Origin: a bacterium
GTDB lineage: Bacteria > Patescibacteriota > Gracilibacteria > UBA1369 > LOWO2-01-FULL-3
Assembly (NCBI GenBank): GCA_027622635.1
Contig: JAQBYK010000015.1
Coordinates: 1-16,248 of the forward strand
Reading direction: 5' to 3'
Length of the DNA: 16,248 nt
The translations under genes were made by a program, and so were the position numbers. Of the stretch, positions 13,071-16,248 are shown one piece after another. The stretch's first letter is position 1. Each line of letters opens with the position of its first letter. The notes beneath the pieces are model-generated. The model saw only the letters and a program-made list of their open reading frames with translations. It was not told the DNA's origin and did not search any database.

Positions 13071-13496
13071 ATGGCAAAAGAAGTAAAGACAACGATAAAA
13101 CTGCAAGTATCTGCAGGTAAAGCAAATCCTGCTCCACCTGTTGGTACGGCTCTGGGTCCGCATGGTATAAATATTCAAGATTTTTGTACTCAGTTCAACA
13201 ATCAGACTAAGGATATGGGAGATACAACTATCCCCGTTGTGATTACTGTCTATGATGACAGAAGTTTTACATTTATTACGAAGAGTCCACCTGCTTCGGT
13301 TTTAATAAAGAAGGCTTTAAATCTCAAGAGTGGTTCCGGGCTTCCTCAAAAGGATAAGGTCGGCACAATTACTCGCGCCCAGCTTGAAGAAATAGCAAAG
13401 ATTAAAATGGAGGATTTGAATGCCAATGACATGGACGCTGCTGTTAAAGTTCTTGGAGGAACAGCTAGAAGCATGGGAGTTAAGGTGGAAGGATAA
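13071..13496 (+). CDS. rplK: 50S ribosomal protein L11
   Basis: 141-aa protein of the usual L11 length. It binds the GTPase-associated centre of 23S rRNA at the base of the ribosomal stalk. The N-terminal domain carries LQVSAGKANPAPPVG (11-25), with the conserved proline cluster, and ALGPHGINI (27-35). The RNA-binding C-terminal domain starts with KSPPASVLIKKAL (71-83) and ends with the conserved GTARSMGVKV segment. No Shine-Dalgarno site; the start codon is preceded by CTAAA. rplA follows after a 73-base gap. Confidence 0.97.
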   Translation: MAKEVKTTIKLQVSAGKANPAPPVGTALGPHGINIQDFCTQFNNQTKDMGDTTIPVVITVYDDRSFTFITKSPPASVLIKKALNLKSGSGLPQKDKVGTITRAQLEEIAKIKMEDLNANDMDAAVKVLGGTARSMGVKVEG

Positions 13497-13519
13497 CAAT
13501 TTACATTTCGTGGGAGTAT

Positions 13520-13545
13520 GTGCGAAGCTCAGATGCGTCGCCTAC
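13520..13545 (+). promoter_or_regulatory. Possible RNA hairpin in the rplK-rplA spacer
   Basis: GTGCGA (13520-13525) can pair with TCG..TAC (13538-13545, two bulged C), in a spacer that is more G/C-rich than its surroundings. An L1 autoregulatory site is conceivable because L1 represses its own operon in other bacteria, but no convincing match to the known L1-binding core was found. Confidence 0.25.
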
Positions 13546-13569
13546 GTCATAACCACTAACCAAAATAAT

Positions 13570-14271
13570 ATGCCTAAACACGGAAAAAAATATCAAGAAG
13601 CCAAGAAGCTTGTTGAAAAGGAAGTTTATCTAATGGATGAAGCTCTTGAGCTTCTTAAAAAGACTTCAACAACTAAATTTGATTCAAGTTGTGAAGTTCA
13701 TTTCAGACTTGGGGTTGATCCGAAACAAGCTGATCAAAATATTCGTACCTCAATCGGTTTACCCAATGGTACCGGAAAGGATGTACGTGTGGTGGCGTTT
13801 GTTGCCGATGGTGACGTAAAAGCTGCTAAAGCTGCCGGTGCGATCGAAGCCGGTACAGATGACTTGGTTAAGAAGATTGATAAAGGATGGACTGACTTTG
13901 ACGTGGCAGTTGCAGTACCTGATCAGATGAAAGACATAGCAAAAGTTGCCAAAACTCTTGGTCAAAAGCGTCTTATGCCCAGTCCAAAATCCGGAACGGT
14001 TACACCGGATTTTGAGAAAGCGATTAGCGATCTTAAAAAAGGCAGAGTGGAGATACGTGTTGATAAAGACGCCAATCTTCACAATATCTTTGGCAAGGTT
14101 TCATTTGATGATGCAAAATTAAAGGAGAATCTTCAAGCTATAATTAAAACGGTCCTTGAAGTTAAACCGGCTACTTCGAAAGGTATATATGTAAGAAGTT
14201 TGTCGCTGACAACTTCGATGGGCCCAACTGTTCCCTTGGATATAAATGCCGCTATCGCTGAAAGCAAATAG
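13570..14271 (+). CDS. rplA: 50S ribosomal protein L1
   Basis: 233-aa protein of normal L1 length, part of the mobile L1 stalk that releases deacylated tRNA, and commonly a translational repressor of rplK-rplA. It starts MPKHGKKYQEA with the family's basic N terminus. Domain I is interrupted by domain II (about 65-155), as usual. The segment LMPSPKSGTVTPD (about 136-148) and the C-terminal KGIYVRSLSLTTSMGP are typical. The ATG at 13570 is chosen over the longer reading frame from 13420, because that extension overlaps rplK and is unlike L1. It ends 12 bases from the convergent DUF1385 gene; no clear terminator is visible between them. Confidence 0.97.
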   Translation: MPKHGKKYQEAKKLVEKEVYLMDEALELLKKTSTTKFDSSCEVHFRLGVDPKQADQNIRTSIGLPNGTGKDVRVVAFVADGDVKAAKAAGAIEAGTDDLVKKIDKGWTDFDVAVAVPDQMKDIAKVAKTLGQKRLMPSPKSGTVTPDFEKAISDLKKGRVEIRVDKDANLHNIFGKVSFDDAKLKENLQAIIKTVLEVKPATSKGIYVRSLSLTTSMGPTVPLDINAAIAESK

Positions 14272-14283
14272 GTTCTTGTGGGT

Positions 14284-15300
14284 CTAGCCCTTCTCCATTG
14301 CCAAGGCGTCTTTTAAGGATTTTAATCCTACTGCCAGCTGTTTTTCGTCCGGCTCTTTGGTTGTGAGTCTTTGAAACCATAACCCGGGAGTGACTAATGC
14401 TTTAACGAAAACATTGTCCATATGTCTTGCACTTAATTTGAGGTATTCGTATGAAATCCCGGCAATAAGCGGCAGAGCAGCAAGTCTGACTAAAAGATTG
14501 TTAATAAAATCGGGTTGTTTAGGAATAAAAGTATAAACAATAATACTTAGAGTAAACACAATTAAAATAAAACTGGTCCCACAGCGAGGATGAAAACGAA
14601 TCTGCTTACTAGCATTCTCTACATTCAATGGGATTTTATTCTCATAGTTAAAAATGGATTTGTGTTCCGCACCATGGTATTCGAATATTCGGCGAAAACT
14701 TGGAATCAATGAAAGAATGAAAATATAGGATAGAAAAATTGACATTTTAATCAGACCATCAATTAAGTTAAACACTATGTAATTTTTAGCTATATATGTT
14801 GAATGACTCTCTAAATATGTAGTTATCCAAAGGGGCAGAGCTTTAAATAGAAAAATGCTTAATGCCATTGCGAGGATAAATGAGATTGTAAAAAGAATTA
14901 CTTCCAGGACCTTTTCGATTTTAGATGGTGGTTTGGATTCTTTCTTAAGCTCATCCTCAGCTTCGTCCAGTGATTCGTTCGCTGAAAAATTGATAGCCTT
15001 AGTTCCAACTATCATCATTTCAAATAGATTTACTACTCCTCTAATGATAGGAACATTAAGCCGCTTGTATCTTTGTGTAATGGTTTGATAGTGATTTTTC
15101 TTTACCTTAATTTTTCCATTTGGTTTTCTGACCGCAACCGTAATGTTGTTTGGAGATCTCATCATTACTCCTTCAATCACAGCTTGTCCTCCAACTGCAA
15201 AGTCTATTCCTTCTACAGGTTTTTCATCGTCAACATCCTTATCTAAGGCACCAATTGCCCAATTAAGTGCTATGAAGTTTATTTTTTTGAACAGATTCAT
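14284..15300 (-). CDS. DUF1385 (YqhQ-like) polytopic membrane protein
   Basis: 338-aa inner-membrane protein of the DUF1385 family, described as predicted metal-dependent membrane proteins with no proven activity. Family hallmarks are visible in order: GGQAVIEGVMMRSP (37-50), EYHGAEHKS (207-215), HPRCGTSF (237-244) and the C-terminal TPGLWFQRLTTKEP (304-317). The His, Glu and Cys residues of the middle two motifs are the likely metal ligands (inference). Membrane helices lie at about 133-156, 184-201, 242-260 and 268-288. The N-terminal 36 residues are soluble. It is convergent with rplA and divergent from dut with a 42-bp gap. Length and motifs are complete. Confidence 0.92.
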   Translation of the reverse strand: MNLFKKINFIALNWAIGALDKDVDDEKPVEGIDFAVGGQAVIEGVMMRSPNNITVAVRKPNGKIKVKKNHYQTITQRYKRLNVPIIRGVVNLFEMMIVGTKAINFSANESLDEAEDELKKESKPPSKIEKVLEVILFTISFILAMALSIFLFKALPLWITTYLESHSTYIAKNYIVFNLIDGLIKMSIFLSYIFILSLIPSFRRIFEYHGAEHKSIFNYENKIPLNVENASKQIRFHPRCGTSFILIVFTLSIIVYTFIPKQPDFINNLLVRLAALPLIAGISYEYLKLSARHMDNVFVKALVTPGLWFQRLTTKEPDEKQLAVGLKSLKDALAMEKG

Positions 15301-15306
15301 AAAATA

Positions 15307-15335
15307 TTGTTACTCTAGTTAATATACTCTATCTT
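15307..15335 (+). promoter_or_regulatory. Possible dut promoter with almost no leader
   Basis: TTGTTA (15307-15312), a 17-base spacer and TATCTT (15330-15335) would start transcription about at the dut ATG (15343). An alternative -10, TATACT (15323-15328), lacks a good -35 but would give a leader of about 8 bases. Both predict a very short leader. Confidence 0.35.
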
Positions 15336-15342
15336 ATGTAGG

Positions 15343-15780
15343 ATGAATGTCAAAATCAAACGTATAGATAAAGATTTACCTTTGCCTGTCTACGAAACCG
15401 ATGGCTCGGTAGGCTTTGATATTCATGCCAGAGAAGACATCAGTGTTGAACCTGGTAAAATCGCAATGGTACCCTCTAATTTGATAGTGGAAGTTCCCAA
15501 GGGATATATGCTGGTTGTAGCTTCCAGAAGTAGCACACCACTTAAGAAGGGTCTCACTCCCCCACATGGTTTTGGGATAATTGACCATGATTATTGTGGG
15601 CCTGAAGATGAGATTAGCGTGTTGGTGTATAATTTTAGTAGAGAGCAAGTCCGGGTTTCCCGTGGAGAGAAAATTGCACAGGGAGTGTTTGTAAAGATTG
15701 ATAAATTTGACTGGGAAGAAGTTGATGAAATCTCAGGTGACAGTCGTGGTGGGTTTGGAAGTACAGGAGGATATAACTAA
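15343..15780 (+). CDS. dut: dUTP diphosphatase (trimeric dUTPase fold)
   Basis: 145-aa enzyme hydrolysing dUTP to dUMP and pyrophosphate, which keeps uracil out of DNA and feeds dTMP synthesis. The five family motifs are present in divergent form: I VGFDIHA (23-29, canonical AGxDLxA), II ASRSSTP (60-66), III GIIDHDYCGPEDEI (78-91), IV SRGEKIAQGVF (106-116) and V SRGGFGSTGG (134-143). The catalytic Asp (D81 in IIDHDY) and the C-terminal Gly-rich lid are kept. Motif III has GPEDEI where most family members have GEI, that is extra residues. The length is normal. It is followed after two bases by the thymidylate kinase-like gene, a functionally sensible pair. dCTP deaminase is a related fold, but the RSST and GFGSTGG motifs favour dUTPase. 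Confidence 0.9.
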   Translation: MNVKIKRIDKDLPLPVYETDGSVGFDIHAREDISVEPGKIAMVPSNLIVEVPKGYMLVVASRSSTPLKKGLTPPHGFGIIDHDYCGPEDEISVLVYNFSREQVRVSRGEKIAQGVFVKIDKFDWEEVDEISGDSRGGFGSTGGYN

Positions 15781-15782
15781 TA

Positions 15783-16248
15783 ATGAAGGGAACATTTATT
15801 ACAATTTACGGTGTTAATAACATGGGGAAAAGCACCCATGCAAAGCTTTTGGTTAAAAAACTTCAAGATGAAGGGCATAAGGCACATTACGTCAAATACC
15901 CTGTCTATGAAATCGAGCCAAGCGGTGTATTTATAGATAGTGTACTCCGAAGTGGCGATCAATCAATTAGTGAAGAGGAACTACAACTCTGGTTCATTCT
16001 TAACAGATATCAGTACCAACCTGAGCTTAAGCGATTACTCAATGATGGATATATGGTAGTTGCGGAGGATTATATTGGTACGGGTATGGCCTGGGGAATG
16101 GCTAAGGGATTATCCGAAAATTGGGTGGAAACATGTAATAAGGGTTTAATCAAAGAAAATTTGTCAATATTGATAGAAGGTGAGCGGATGAAAGCCGCTA
16201 AAGAAAAAAATCATGTACACGAAGAAAATGATGAATTGATTAGACTTT
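15783..16248 (+). CDS. tmk: Thymidylate kinase-like P-loop kinase, N-terminal part (runs off the right edge)
   Basis: 155 codons are visible and remain open at the window end. The product is expected to phosphorylate dTMP to dTDP with ATP. The P-loop GVNNMGKS (10-17) follows a TFITIY strand, in the N-terminal position seen in thymidylate kinases. The helix NRYQYQPELKRLL (74-86) matches the family's RYxHxxE-type segment, and YMVVAEDYIGTGMAWG (90-105) occupies the place of the DRY/DRW motif, here EDY. ERMKAAKEKNHVHEEND (134-150) fits the lid region. A GGAGG run lies 12 bases before the ATG, but it encodes the end of dut and is further away than usual. It sits two bases after dut. The unusual nucleotide-binding residues leave room for a related deoxynucleoside monophosphate kinase. 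Confidence 0.82.
   Translation, partial: MKGTFITIYGVNNMGKSTHAKLLVKKLQDEGHKAHYVKYPVYEIEPSGVFIDSVLRSGDQSISEEELQLWFILNRYQYQPELKRLLNDGYMVVAEDYIGTGMAWGMAKGLSENWVETCNKGLIKENLSILIEGERMKAAKEKNHVHEENDELIRL

Noticed and set aside
14272..14330. Bidirectional terminator between rplA and the DUF1385 gene
   Set aside because: Only short stems (GGGTCTAGCCC, GCCAAGGC, AGGATT-TT-AATCCT) without a proper following T-run; most lie inside the DUF1385 coding end.
1..16248. Insertion sequences, tRNAs, CRISPR arrays
   Set aside because: No transposase-like frame, cloverleaf or regularly spaced repeat was found; gaps between genes are too short for most such elements.

Overview
The window looks like a bacterial chromosome segment of about 40% G+C (judged by eye). 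It suits a Candidate Phyla Radiation (Patescibacteria) lineage, possibly Peregrinibacteria-like. The reasons are small SecE and ribosomal genes without Shine-Dalgarno sites, an abundance of two-helix 'TAGGxEEE' pilin-like membrane modules, giant PKD-repeat surface proteins, and divergent dUTPase and thymidylate kinase motifs. The taxonomic placement is inference. TGA is used as a stop, so the UGA=Gly code of Gracilibacteria and SR1 does not fit. Almost every base is coding and no gene-free stretch reaches 300 bases. No tRNA, rRNA, CRISPR array or insertion sequence was seen.

Left block, 1-11221, all on the minus strand and read from right to left. It opens at a TTGATA-N17-TAAAAT promoter with two paralogous polytopic proteins of 320 and 337 aa. 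Each has a signal peptide and three tandem copies of a two-helix module with a TAGGxEEExxKxKK loop. Next comes a 1658-aa exported protein with one copy of the same module fused to about eleven PKD-like domains; it has its own near-leaderless promoter. It is followed by an 851-aa protein with a long proline/alanine-rich N-terminal tail, three membrane helices and six PKD domains, and then a 38-aa membrane peptide. Gaps of 1-2 bp separate most of these genes. I read the cluster as one cell-surface apparatus: a membrane base of T4SS-pilin/VirB2-like modules carrying very long extracellular stalks. A separate promoter then drives a 74-aa membrane protein overlapping a 220-aa bacterial-PH (DUF304-like) membrane protein. 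The N-terminal part of a DEAD-box RNA helicase runs off the left edge.

Centre, 11222-14271, plus strand. A divergent promoter region leads into secE-nusG, an unrecognised membrane-anchored 275-aa protein, and then rplK-rplA behind their own promoter. This is the widely conserved secretion/transcription/ribosome cluster with an extra gene inserted.

Right end, 14272-16248. A YqhQ-like DUF1385 membrane protein (minus) faces rplA tail to tail. Divergent from it are dut and the start of a thymidylate kinase-like gene, which together make a pyrimidine (dTTP) supply pair.

Translation initiation looks largely SD-independent: most start codons are preceded by A-rich sequence, several mRNAs would have very short leaders, and adjacent genes are joined by TAA-AA-ATG-type junctions.
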